A stretch of DNA of 64,000 nt, from positions 115,692 through 179,691 of the forward strand of contig JAHCBB010000011.1 of the NCBI GenBank assembly GCA_019634635.1. The letters run 5' to 3'. Below the pieces are notes generated by a model. It had not been told where the DNA came from. It did no database searches and worked only from the letters and a program-made list of their open reading frames with translations. Numbering within the stretch: the first letter of the stretch is position 1; the number at the start of each line of letters is the position of its first letter. This DNA is from Verrucomicrobiia bacterium. GTDB taxonomy: Bacteria > Verrucomicrobiota > Verrucomicrobiia > Limisphaerales > UBA9464. Positions 10,347 through 18,844 of the stretch are shown here, in pieces. The position numbers were made by a program, and so were the translations under genes.

Positions 10347-13208
10347 AGCTCATCCCAATCACTTCCCGGCCGGCGGCCCCGGGGCTTCTTCCGCCGGGGA
10401 CTCCACGTCGCACTGACCACACTGGCCTGCGCGTTCCTGTGCATCCTCCAATCCCAGTGCCAGACCCCGCCCGACGGGATCTGGGATCCCTCCACCGAAC
10501 CGACCGAGGTGGACATCATCGTCCTCTACACTCCGAGGGCGTTGGCGGCGCAGGGCGATGAGGAAGCCCTGCGCCGGTCCATCCGGACAGTCATCGACAG
10601 CGCCAACTACTCCTATGCCCGGAGCCTCATCGGCGTGCGGCTGAATCCGGTGTTGATCGGACTGCACAGCACCTGGGTGGAGAGCGGTGACATGTTCATC
10701 GAGATTGGCGCGATGTATTCGGACTCTCGAATCACAGCACTGCGCAGCGACTACAAGGCGGACCTCGTCTACCTGGTAATCGAATCTGACGCCAACTTTG
10801 CCGGCGGTGGGGCAGCACTCCTGGGCAATCCCAAAGGCGAACCGAATCTGTGCATGGGCATCATGCGGAGGACCGTGTTCGTGGGAAATCCCCGCTGGGC
10901 CGAGCATGCCGGCCTGACCTTCATGCACGAGACGGGCCATTTTCTGGGGGCAGGTCATGACGTCGAGCACGGCTATCCCACCCAGTTTCAGTCCACCCGG
11001 GCGCTCTTTCCCTACAGCAATGGGCGGCGATTCGAAGTGGGCGGGGTGCTGTATCGCACCGCGATGGCCTACGATCCCGGCATCCAGCTCAACCTGTTCT
11101 CGAATCCCAACCTGAACTTCGCCGGTGTGCCCCTGGGTATCCCCGCCGGACAGCCGGGCGAGGCCGACAATGCCCAGACCCTGAACCGGGCGGCGCCCAT
11201 CGTGGCCGCCTATCGCACCGCCCTCAGCCGGATCGGTTTCGTCAACGACTCCCTCTCGGTCGCTGAAGGAGAAGGCTCGGTGACCGTGCCCTTGTTACGT
11301 ACTGGCGATCTGAACAGCAGCACCCGGGTCACCGTGACCTTCGACAACACCAGCCCCGCCAGGGTCGGACAGGACTACACCCGGCCGGTGAGCTCCGTCG
11401 TCACCTTCGGGACCAACCAAGCCACGGCGGAACTGGTGATTCCCATCCTGGAGGATGACCTGCTCGAAGGGGACGAGACGCTGCGAATTGGACTTTCGAC
11501 CGTCCAGGGCAATCACGGTCTGAATGCCGACTCCGCCTGTACCATCACCATCCGCGACAACGAACCGGCCATTTTTCTGAGCCAATCTTCCGTGTCTCTT
11601 GCGGAAGGCGGCGGCATCGCGGAGGTGACGGTCGAGTTCACCGGTCCCTTGGCGGAAGGTGGGACGCATGAAGTCGATTTGGCCATCGGCAGGGAAGGGG
11701 ACACCGCGACACCGGGCACTGACTTCGAAGTCACTCCCGTCCACTTGGTGTTCACACCGGAAAACCGGAGACAAACCCTTCAGATCCGCGCGATATCCGA
11801 CTCCCTTCCGGAAACGGACGAGTTTGCCCGTATCGGCCTCGGAAACGCGGAGCTGAGGGTGGAGATCCTGGATGATTCACGACCCGGAAGCCTCCTGCCC
11901 GTCGCCGCGCCGAATGGAACGGTCATCGCCCTGCGTGCCCTCCCTTCCGGCGGCGTCCTGCTGGCGGGCGACTTCACGCAGGTGGGAGGCGTCCGGCGCA
12001 CCGGGCTGGCCCGCCTGCGAGCGGACGGCAGCCTCAGCACAGAGTTCGTGCCGCCGGAACTTGTCTCGGCACCGTTCGAACTACCGGAGATTCCCCCCAC
12101 CAAGATTCTCTGTGTGACGCCGCTGGCGAGCGGCCACTGGATGGTGGGCGGGTTCATTGGGCTCGCCGACGGGACACCCGCCCGCAATCTTGTCCGGATC
12201 AAACCGGATGGACGTCTGGACACGACGTTCCAACACCCCGGCTTCGATGGCGCCGTCTGGACGGTGGTGGAGCAACCGGACGGGCGGTTGCTGGTGGGCG
12301 GCACATTCGAGCATGTCGGCGACCGCCCGGTTCAAGGTTTGGCCCGATTGAACGCCGACGGCTCGCTCGATCCGACGTTTCGCCTCGAACCCGGAGTGCA
12401 GGGCACCGCCGTGGCGGTGTCCGGCATCGGCCTTTTGGCCGACGGACGTCTGCTCATCGGCGGTGACAACATCACCCACTACAACAACGCGGCCGCGACA
12501 AACCTCTTCCGGCTGAATTCGGATGGCTCGCTGGACACGACATTCCCTCTGCTCAAGACCGGGTCTATATCCGATGTTCTGGCCACCACGGTCCTGTCGG
12601 ACCAAAGATGCTACGTGGGCGGGTTTTTCGAGCGCATCGGCGGCCGGTCCATTCGGCGTCTGGTGCGCCTGAGTCCGGATGGAAGCATCGATCCCACGTT
12701 CACGGCGCCGCAGCCCAACGGCGAGATCATCCACGTGCAGCCGTTGCCCAACGGACAACTTCTGGTGGCGGGCGGGTTCACCGTCATCGCGGGGGCCAAT
12801 CTGCGCTTCGTGGCGCTGCTGAATGAGGATGGAACCCTCGACCGATCCTTCGACCTCGGGCGCGGCGCCGGCGACCATGTGTGGGCTCTGGCCGCCGGTG
12901 GCGACGGCTCACTGTATATCGGCGGGGCATTCCAGAGTTTCAACGGGCAGCCCGCTCCCTATCTTGCCCGCCTGCGCCTCCCCGAAATCGCCGGAGCGTT
13001 TGCGGGGACCACCAAAGACGACACGAGCCAGTTCAGCGCGCGCGTGCTCGGCCTTCCCGGTGTCCGCTATGAGATCGAATCCACGACCGATCTCAAGGTC
13101 TGGCGGTCTGCCGGCGAGGTGCTGGTGGATGCGCCGGACAATTCGACCGTCTTTTCGGCGTCCGTTTCCAGCGATGCCGAGCTCTTCCGGATCAAAGGCT
13201 CAAGGTGA
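10344..13208 (+). CDS. Exported metzincin-type metalloprotease with Calx-beta and delta-60 repeats
   Basis: A 954-residue protein. ATG 10344 gives a signal peptide (LHVALTTLACAFLCILQSQCQ) and coincides with the shared leader. Residues ~50-290 are a reprolysin-like (M12B/M43-type) zinc protease: VDIIVLYTP at the first strand, the zinc motif HETGHFLGAGHD at H195-D206 (H195, H199 and H205 as ligands, E196 as base), and a methionine-turn region TAMAYDPG. Two Calx-beta domains follow (~295-405 and ~410-510), then delta-60 repeats (~515-880), and finally the shared C-terminal module (IESTTDLKVW ... ELFRIKGSR). It is probably a secreted or surface protease. The truncated gene at the right edge of the window looks like a paralogue. 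Confidence 0.9.
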   Translation: MSSSQSLPGRRPRGFFRRGLHVALTTLACAFLCILQSQCQTPPDGIWDPSTEPTEVDIIVLYTPRALAAQGDEEALRRSIRTVIDSANYSYARSLIGVRLNPVLIGLHSTWVESGDMFIEIGAMYSDSRITALRSDYKADLVYLVIESDANFAGGGAALLGNPKGEPNLCMGIMRRTVFVGNPRWAEHAGLTFMHETGHFLGAGHDVEHGYPTQFQSTRALFPYSNGRRFEVGGVLYRTAMAYDPGIQLNLFSNPNLNFAGVPLGIPAGQPGEADNAQTLNRAAPIVAAYRTALSRIGFVNDSLSVAEGEGSVTVPLLRTGDLNSSTRVTVTFDNTSPARVGQDYTRPVSSVVTFGTNQATAELVIPILEDDLLEGDETLRIGLSTVQGNHGLNADSACTITIRDNEPAIFLSQSSVSLAEGGGIAEVTVEFTGPLAEGGTHEVDLAIGREGDTATPGTDFEVTPVHLVFTPENRRQTLQIRAISDSLPETDEFARIGLGNAELRVEILDDSRPGSLLPVAAPNGTVIALRALPSGGVLLAGDFTQVGGVRRTGLARLRADGSLSTEFVPPELVSAPFELPEIPPTKILCVTPLASGHWMVGGFIGLADGTPARNLVRIKPDGRLDTTFQHPGFDGAVWTVVEQPDGRLLVGGTFEHVGDRPVQGLARLNADGSLDPTFRLEPGVQGTAVAVSGIGLLADGRLLIGGDNITHYNNAAATNLFRLNSDGSLDTTFPLLKTGSISDVLATTVLSDQRCYVGGFFERIGGRSIRRLVRLSPDGSIDPTFTAPQPNGEIIHVQPLPNGQLLVAGGFTVIAGANLRFVALLNEDGTLDRSFDLGRGAGDHVWALAAGGDGSLYIGGAFQSFNGQPAPYLARLRLPEIAGAFAGTTKDDTSQFSARVLGLPGVRYEIESTTDLKVWRSAGEVLVDAPDNSTVFSASVSSDAELFRIKGSR

Positions 13209-13707
13209 CTTTGAGTGGGTGAGGGGTGGCGGGTTCGGGAGATCGAAGTCCAGATGAGAGCCGATGAGGCAGATGATGGCGGAATCGGTTCGCAGCCCTT
13301 CGGCTGTTTCTGCCGCGCTTGGGCAATCGTCCTCCTACGCTGTGTTTCCGCCACGGCGTATGCATGCCCCTTGCCGCTTCATCGGACGTCGCAACCGGCG
13401 CCGCGCCTTCTACCGCGTGGACACGCAGGCCTGGAAGCGGATCCGCCCGGCAACCGACCGCGGATCGTGATGCCACCAAACCGGTGGTCCTCCCCCCGCA
13501 CCAGTCCCTCCCTCAACTCACCATCAACCTCGATGTCACCCGGCGTCCCGCCACCCGCCCGACCACCCTGGATTCCCGACCAAACTTGCCGATGTCAAAC
13601 GCATCGGCTTCCAAACAAAATACGCATTGGCAACCCCGCACCGGCTTGATACTGGTGTGGGCTCCGGCCGGGCCGTCCATCAACGGCCTTCCAGCCGACC
13701 ACGCCCT
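13209..13707. other. Intergenic region without recognisable gene
   Basis: 499 bp between the protease gene and the small basic protein gene. It contains overlapping open frames on both strands, none resembling a known protein or having a convincing ribosome binding site. It presumably holds the promoter of the downstream housekeeping run, but I could not identify a clear -35/-10 pair. Confidence 0.5.
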
Positions 13708-13863
13708 ATGTCACAGCATCGCAGCCTCCGCAGCGCCGGAACCACCACCGCCAAGCGCAATGTCCTGAAGCGCTTTGAACGCGTCGCCCTCCTGAAGTCG
13801 CGCCAGCAGTGGAAGGATGGCGACCGCGTGATCGGGTTGCGCAAGACCCGTCCCGCGGAGTGA
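13708..13863 (+). CDS. Small basic protein (TIGR04137-like, Chlamydiae/Verrucomicrobia)
   Basis: A 51-residue, Arg/Lys-rich protein beginning MSQHRSLRSAG and containing VLKRFERV, then WKDGDRVIGLRKT. This matches my memory of the small basic protein family conserved in Verrucomicrobia and Chlamydiae, thought to be translation-related, though its exact role is not established to my knowledge. A longer in-frame start at 13627 would add 27 residues of no recognisable pattern, so 13708 is preferred. Its stop codon TGA (13861-13863) overlaps the ATG of the pseudouridine synthase gene (13863), implying translational coupling to an rRNA-modifying enzyme. Confidence 0.8.
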   Translation: MSQHRSLRSAGTTTAKRNVLKRFERVALLKSRQQWKDGDRVIGLRKTRPAE

Positions 13864-14633
13864 TGGACCCGGGCCCTTCGGATCGTCCCCGGGCCATTCG
13901 GCTCCAAAAGTATCTGTCCGACGCCGGGGTGGCCTCCCGACGGGAGTCCGAGCGGCTGATTCTGGAAGGGCAGGTCTCCCTCAACGGAAACCCGGTCCGG
14001 GTCCTTGGTACCCGGGTGGATCCCCGGTCCGACCACGTCACTGTGGACGGCCGCCCGGTGCGCCCGCGACGCAAGTTGTATGTGGCCCTGCACAAGCCGG
14101 CGGGCATCCTTTGCACCCGACGGGATCCCGGCGACCGCCAGGTGGTGGCCGAGCTGCTGCCCAAGGAATGGGGACACCTCTTCACCGTGGGACGACTCGA
14201 TCGCGACAGCGAAGGGCTGATCTTCCTGACCAACGACGGTGAGTTCAGCCTCCACCTCACCCACCCCCGCTACGGGATCAGCAAACGCTACCGGGCCGTG
14301 GTGGCCGGACGGGTGACCTCGCCCGAAATCGCCACCTTCACCCAGGGCATCCGCGATGGCGGCGAGGTGTTGCGCGCCGAGCGGGTCCGCGTGGTCAGCG
14401 CCAACAACACCCGCAGCACCGTGGATCTGGAGTTGCGCCAGGGAAAAAATCACGAGGTGCGCCGCCTCTTCGAGGCGATCGGCCACCCGGTGGAACGGCT
14501 CCAACGCGTCCAGATCGGCCCCATCCCCCTCGGCGAACTCCCCCCCGGACGGTGGCGCGTCATGAGCGAGGCCGAGGTCAAATCCCTCTTGCGGCCGCCG
14601 GCACGAGTCCCGGACGATGTCCCCGGGTCTTGA
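13863..14633 (+). CDS. rluB: RsuA/RluB-family rRNA pseudouridine synthase
   Basis: A 256-residue protein. An N-terminal S4 RNA-binding domain (IRLQKYLSDAGVASRRESERLI, residues ~12-60) is followed by the catalytic domain. It contains GRLDRDSEGLIFLTNDG, where the Asp of GRLD is the family's catalytic nucleophile. LHKPAGILCT and KNHEVRRLFEAIG are also typical. The enzyme isomerises uridine in 23S (RluB/RluE/RluF) or 16S (RsuA) rRNA; RluB is the best guess from length and S4 domain, but the target is not determined. The start is set by the TGATG overlap with the upstream small basic protein gene. A gene for an SH3 protein follows after 30 bp. Confidence 0.9.
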   Translation: MDPGPSDRPRAIRLQKYLSDAGVASRRESERLILEGQVSLNGNPVRVLGTRVDPRSDHVTVDGRPVRPRRKLYVALHKPAGILCTRRDPGDRQVVAELLPKEWGHLFTVGRLDRDSEGLIFLTNDGEFSLHLTHPRYGISKRYRAVVAGRVTSPEIATFTQGIRDGGEVLRAERVRVVSANNTRSTVDLELRQGKNHEVRRLFEAIGHPVERLQRVQIGPIPLGELPPGRWRVMSEAEVKSLLRPPARVPDDVPGS

Positions 14634-14663
14634 TCTCCCCGGAGCGCTCCCGATCCCCGGTAC

Positions 14664-15875
14664 ATGAAAACGTTCGTTCGCCTTCTGACCGCCCTGGTGG
14701 CCGCGTGGTTTTCCGCCGCCGCCGCGCAGCCCCCAAACCGCGCCGTGGTCACCGCGGACCGCACCAACCTCCGCGCCCAACCGTCGCGCGATGCCGAGGT
14801 CCTGGCCTCTCTCCGCAAAGGGGATCCCCTGATGGTCCTCGGCGAGGTGTCCGGGGCCGGCGGACGCGAATCGTGGAGCCGGGTTGCGATGCCGGACTCC
14901 GTCGCCCTGTGGGTCCACCGGCCCGGCGTCGGATCGGACGGCACCGTGAAGTCGCCCAAACTCAACTACCGGACCGGTCCCGGCCTGAATTACAGCGTGC
15001 TCGGCAGCCTGCCCCGGGGCGGCAAGGTCCGGCGAATTCGCGATCGGGGTGACTGGGTACAAATCGCCCCGCCAGCCGGCGCGGTCGCCTATGTCGCCAC
15101 GCGGTTGCTGGCGCCGCCGGGAAGCGTCGCCGCCACGCCCGTCCCCGCCCCTGCCCTTACACCGGTTCGCCCGATGCCTTCTGCAGAGGCTGCCCCATCC
15201 GTCCCGCCCCCTTCCTCCGCGGTCGTTCGATCACCCGCACCGGAGCGCCCCACCCCACCCACGCGCCCGCTCGCGACGGTGCCCGTTCGTGAGCCCGTTC
15301 GTGAGCCATTTGCTGAGCCTCGGGAGGACCAACCGGTGAATGCCCCGGGAGGCACCCCCGTTCCTCCGCCCGTCCGGAGCGCGATCGCCGCACCCGCCCC
15401 CCCTCCGGCATCACTCCCAGCCGCCCAGCCCACCGACGCCCTGGCTCCCATCCCTCCCGAAGAGCCCGTGGTCGAACCGGAATCCACCGATCCGGACGAG
15501 GCCTCACCGGCGCCCACGCCCCGACGCGGCTCGCCCAAGGATCAGGCATCCCGACGGTTGCCGGGAGTGCCAACGTATCCCGTGCTGACATCCGACTCCG
15601 AACCACCCCGCGCCCCTGATCCTGTCCCCGACAGCCCGCGGCAGGTCCTGCGCGAAGGGATCGTCCGCAAGACCTGGAGCCCGCAGGCACCGACGGAGTA
15701 CGAACTCCGCGAGGCCGAATACAATCAGGGCGTGATGAACTATCTCTTTCTGGAGCCGCAGGCCGACCTCAGGAAGTTCGTGGGCCAGCGGGTGCGGGTT
15801 GAAGGCGAGGAGTACCGGGATTCCCGATGGCGCACGCCCGTGCTGAAGATCCAGACCATCGAGCTGGCTCCCTGA
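14664..15875 (+). CDS. Exported double-SH3 protein with proline-rich linker
   Basis: A 403-residue protein with a clear signal peptide (MKTFVRLLTALVAAWFSAAAAQ). Two bacterial SH3 (SH3_3) domains follow: ~28-90 (TDRTNLRAQPS-like, AEVLASLRKGDPLMVLGE) and ~95-152 (KLNYRTGPGLNYSVLGSLPRGGKV). Residues ~155-320 are Pro/Ala-rich and disordered. The last ~80 residues form a small globular domain (LREGIVRKTW ... FVGQRVRVEGEEYRD) resembling an OB-type fold. Bacterial SH3 domains usually bind cell-wall peptides, so a periplasmic wall-associated role is likely. The gene sits between rluB and folD with ~30-bp gaps, so it is probably in the same transcript. Confidence 0.8.
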   Translation: MKTFVRLLTALVAAWFSAAAAQPPNRAVVTADRTNLRAQPSRDAEVLASLRKGDPLMVLGEVSGAGGRESWSRVAMPDSVALWVHRPGVGSDGTVKSPKLNYRTGPGLNYSVLGSLPRGGKVRRIRDRGDWVQIAPPAGAVAYVATRLLAPPGSVAATPVPAPALTPVRPMPSAEAAPSVPPPSSAVVRSPAPERPTPPTRPLATVPVREPVREPFAEPREDQPVNAPGGTPVPPPVRSAIAAPAPPPASLPAAQPTDALAPIPPEEPVVEPESTDPDEASPAPTPRRGSPKDQASRRLPGVPTYPVLTSDSEPPRAPDPVPDSPRQVLREGIVRKTWSPQAPTEYELREAEYNQGVMNYLFLEPQADLRKFVGQRVRVEGEEYRDSRWRTPVLKIQTIELAP

Positions 15876-15904
15876 ACCGTGTGGTCCGCCGCGCGAGACA
15901 TGCC

Positions 15905-16801
15905 ATGGGCCAGCTGATTGACGGCCGCGCCATTGCCGCAGGCGTCCATGCCGAAACGGCCGCCTCGGTGGCCGCGCTCAAGGCCCGCGGGGTCGTGCCG
16001 GGCCTGATGTTCATCCGGGTCGGCGAAGACCCCGCCTCCCAGGTGTACGTCGGCATGAAGGAGAGAAAGGCCGCGGAGCTCGGGTTCCGGTCCGAGACGC
16101 GCGTCCTGCCATCAGACACCCCGGAGCCGGCCCTTGTGGATTTGATCGAGGGGATCAATGCCGACCCGCGATGGCACGGACTGCTGATCCAGGCACCCCT
16201 CCCCCCCTCCATGGATGCCCCGAAGGTTTATGGACGGGTTTCGCCGGAGAAGGATGTGGACGGCTTCCACCCGGTGAACGTGGGCAAACTATCCCTCGGG
16301 GACCGATCGGGATTCGTCCCCTGCACCCCGGGTGGCATCCAGGAGCTCCTGATCCGCTCCGGAGTGGCGCTGGATGGCGCCGAAGTGGTGGTCCTGGGGC
16401 GCGGGAACATCGTGGGCAAACCGATGGCGGCGCTGCTGGTTCAGAAGGCGCCGCACGCCAACTGCACGGTGACCGTGTGCCACAGCGGGACCCGGGACAT
16501 CGCTGCACACTGTCGGCGGGCCGACATCCTGATCGCCGCCCTTGGAGTTCCCGAGTATGTGCGGGGCGACATGATCCGGCCGGGCGCTGCGGTTGTGGAT
16601 GTCGGCGTAAACCGGGTTCCCGACCCGGCGGCCCGCGGCGGCAGCCGGTTGGTGGGTGATGTTGCCTTCGATGAGGTGGCGCCGATCGCGGGCTGGATCA
16701 CGCCCAATCCGGGCGGCGTCGGCCCGATGACCATCGCCATGCTCCTCGCCAACACGGCGCGGGCCGCCGCCCAGGCATCCGGGCTCCGTGAAATCCTTTG
16801 A
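15905..16801 (+). CDS. folD: Methylenetetrahydrofolate dehydrogenase/cyclohydrolase
   Basis: A 298-residue cytoplasmic enzyme of one-carbon metabolism. It oxidises 5,10-methylene-THF to methenyl-THF with NADP and hydrolyses that to 10-formyl-THF. Family signatures are present: GLMFIRVGEDPASQVYVGMKERKA with the catalytic lysine, IQAPLPPSMD, the KDVDGFHPVN segment, and the dinucleotide-binding stretch VVVLGRGNIVGKPMA. PNPGGVGPMT lies near the end. ATG 15905 is chosen over an upstream in-frame start (15827), which would overlap the SH3 gene and add 26 unrelated residues. Length matches the family norm (~290). Confidence 0.96.
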   Translation: MGQLIDGRAIAAGVHAETAASVAALKARGVVPGLMFIRVGEDPASQVYVGMKERKAAELGFRSETRVLPSDTPEPALVDLIEGINADPRWHGLLIQAPLPPSMDAPKVYGRVSPEKDVDGFHPVNVGKLSLGDRSGFVPCTPGGIQELLIRSGVALDGAEVVVLGRGNIVGKPMAALLVQKAPHANCTVTVCHSGTRDIAAHCRRADILIAALGVPEYVRGDMIRPGAAVVDVGVNRVPDPAARGGSRLVGDVAFDEVAPIAGWITPNPGGVGPMTIAMLLANTARAAAQASGLREIL

Positions 16802-16837
16802 CCGTTCCGGGACCGGCTGGAACCTTGGCCCTTCTTA

Positions 16838-17269
16838 ATGACTCCGAATCGAATTCTTCCCGACCTTCAATGTTCGCTGCTGTGTGAGGATGTCCGGGCC
16901 GAGGCCTCCGGCAACCTGATCCTCATCGGGGTCCTCGGCGTGATCCGCGTGCCGCAGGTGCCAATTTCCGCCCCCAAGGTCTGCGTCATCAACCGTTGGT
17001 GCGCCGGAATCGGCCAGTTCACCGAGCAGGTCCGACTGGTGGGTCCCGACGGCCAGCAGGTCATCCGCAAGAGCGCCTCGAAATTCCAACTCCCCGATCC
17101 CTCCCAGTCGGCCACGCTCGTCAGCGTCTTCCCCGGAATCGAGTTTCCCGTCGCCGGCGTGTACCACATCGAGGTCCTCGTGGACGACGTCATGAAGCTC
17201 CGATTCCCGGTGCCGCTCGTCGTGGTTCAGCAACCGGGCCAGACGGCGCCGGCACCCAAGGCGTCCTAA
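16838..17269 (+). CDS. DUF6941-like protein
   Basis: A 143-residue soluble protein without signal peptide. The start (LQCSLLCEDVRAEASGNLILIGVLG) has the 'CED-R-E-GNL-LIGV' pattern of the DUF6941 family, whose members are beta-rich and of unknown function. The C-terminus forms a beta-sandwich-like segment (FPVAGVYHIEVLVDDVMKLRFPVPLVV). It lies 36 bp after folD on the same strand. No enzyme motif is visible. Confidence 0.7.
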   Translation: MTPNRILPDLQCSLLCEDVRAEASGNLILIGVLGVIRVPQVPISAPKVCVINRWCAGIGQFTEQVRLVGPDGQQVIRKSASKFQLPDPSQSATLVSVFPGIEFPVAGVYHIEVLVDDVMKLRFPVPLVVVQQPGQTAPAPKAS

Positions 17270-17433
17270 ACCTCCGAAATCGCGCACCGTCCGGCGGGGA
17301 CCCGATCGCGCCTGCTCGTCGCCTGCCGGGCACCATCGGCGGATCTCCCCCCCGGTGTCATCCGGGTTGAGGCCCGCGGACACACGCATTCGGGTCTGGC
17401 ACCTCCTGCACACGCGCAGCACGGTTGCGTCCC

Positions 17434-18339
17434 ATGGCAGTCGAGCACCAAAGCCCCGGATGGCGCTCCCTCCCGGGGCGGTGTCTCGACCTGCTTGGGG
17501 CCTGGCAGCCCTTCACCGGACGCGGCCTCGCCGCCTTCGCCGGAGTCTCCTGGTGGCATTTGTTGATGTTTCAGACCCTGTTCGCCGGGTTCGTCGTCGC
17601 CGGATTCGTCTGGAGCCTCCGGCAGGTCATTTTCCCCGTGGTGCATACGGCACTGGCGGCTCTCCCCGACGGACCGGCATCCATTCAAAACGGCTTCTTC
17701 GACTGGCCCGGTTCCGGGGCGGATTTGCTGGCAGCAAGCCCGCGGTTTGCACTGGTCGCTGATCCGGACGCCACCGGTGTCCTCGGCCTCAATGGAGATC
17801 TTCAACTGGAGTTGTCGCGGACCCAGGCGGTATTCCGCGGAGTCCTGGGCACCCTGCATCTGCCTTATCCGGCATCGTTGGAACTGCCGCTCGACCGGGG
17901 CACCGCGCCGGCTGTTTGGGGTGCCTGGCGCACCCCTGGGCTCGCCCTCATCGCGATCGGAGGTTTCCTCGCATTGATGTCCTCCTGGTGGGTGGTGGCG
18001 CTGCTCCACGCGCTGCCCGCATGGATTCTGGGATGGTTGCTACGCCGGGAACTCAGCCTGGGCGGGGCGATCCGGATCGCGGCGGCGGCGCTGCTCCCTG
18101 CCGCACTCATCCCCACCGCCGGTATCCTCCTCTACGCGACCCTCTGGCTGCGGGCCCCAGGATTTGCCGCAGTGTGGATCCTTCACTGGCCGGCCGGCTG
18201 GGTCTGGCTGGCCTGGGGTGTCGTGCATCGGCCGGCCGCCAACCGGGCGCGATCGGACACCGCGGCGAACCCGTTCACAAACGGACCCGCGACACCCGCC
18301 CGGGGAGGGACCCGCCGCAAAAACCCGTTCGCGCGCTGA
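17434..18339 (+). CDS. Integral membrane protein of unknown family
   Basis: A 301-residue protein. Hydrophobic segments lie around residues 35-65 (WWHLLMFQTLFAGFVVAGFVW), ~170-205 (two helices around ALIAIGGFLALMSSWWVVALLHAL), and ~215-270 (AAALLPAALIPTAGILLYATLWL, then a last helix). A soluble loop of about 90 residues lies between the first and second groups. The layout resembles Yip1-type membrane proteins, but I do not recognise a specific family. ATG 17434 is preferred to the TTG at 17425. A DUF2007-like gene and slyX follow closely. Confidence 0.65.
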   Translation: MAVEHQSPGWRSLPGRCLDLLGAWQPFTGRGLAAFAGVSWWHLLMFQTLFAGFVVAGFVWSLRQVIFPVVHTALAALPDGPASIQNGFFDWPGSGADLLAASPRFALVADPDATGVLGLNGDLQLELSRTQAVFRGVLGTLHLPYPASLELPLDRGTAPAVWGAWRTPGLALIAIGGFLALMSSWWVVALLHALPAWILGWLLRRELSLGGAIRIAAAALLPAALIPTAGILLYATLWLRAPGFAAVWILHWPAGWVWLAWGVVHRPAANRARSDTAANPFTNGPATPARGGTRRKNPFAR

Positions 18340-18401
18340 CCCGATTGCCGGTGAACCAATTGCCCGTTGCCAGGAGCCGCTCGGCGTCCCAGCGTGAACC
18401 G

Positions 18402-18614
18402 ATGCGGCACTTTTTCACCGGTCCGCGAATCAAGACCGACCTCCTGGTGGTGTGGCTGGAAAAGCACGGCATCCCGGCAACCACCGAGTGGGTGGATCCG
18501 GCGCTTCCGGAAGATGACGAAGACCTCGACCGCGAGGCCCGGGTGCTGGTTCCGGAGGCCGACTACCCCAGGGCGTGGCAGTTGTTTTTCGCGGATCGTC
18601 AGGACGAGCTATGA
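18402..18614 (+). CDS. DUF2007-like small protein
   Basis: A 70-residue protein (MRHFFTGPRIKTDLLVVWLEKHGIPATTEW ... VLVPEADYPRAWQLFF). The pattern 'short segment, LLVVWLEKHGI, then a VLVPEADYPRA strand-helix' fits the DUF2007 ferredoxin-like fold, often annotated as a putative signal-transducing protein. ATG 18402 is the only start that gives a compact domain. Its stop overlaps the next start by 4 bp (ATGA at 18611-18614), so it is translationally coupled to slyX. Confidence 0.65.
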   Translation: MRHFFTGPRIKTDLLVVWLEKHGIPATTEWVDPALPEDDEDLDREARVLVPEADYPRAWQLFFADRQDEL

Positions 18615-18829
18615 GCGCACCCTCCGTAAACGAGCGATTCGCCCGCCTCGAGGGGGCGGTGGCGCATCTTGAGCACCTCTGCGATCAGCTCAACGCGGTG
18701 GTCACGGAGCAGGACCGGGAGCTGGGACGCCTCCGTAAGCGGCTCGAACAGCTCAGCGAGGACCTGGAATCCGGCGAACAGGAACGGCTCCGCCAGCATC
18801 AGGAGAAACCGCCGCACTGGGGGCCTTGA
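18611..18829 (+). CDS. slyX: SlyX family coiled-coil protein
   Basis: A 72-residue protein: heptad-rich helix from ~5 to 60 (RFARLEGAVAHLEHLCDQLNAVV, then LRKRLEQLSEDL), ending PPHWGP. The PPH(Y/W) tail after a short coiled coil is the hallmark of SlyX. Function is unknown in the family. It overlaps the upstream DUF2007-like gene by 4 bp and converges with the PQQ-like gene on the other strand, 15 bp away. Confidence 0.88.
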   Translation: MSAPSVNERFARLEGAVAHLEHLCDQLNAVVTEQDRELGRLRKRLEQLSEDLESGEQERLRQHQEKPPHWGP

Positions 18830-18844
18830 ATCCGGCCGGCGACT

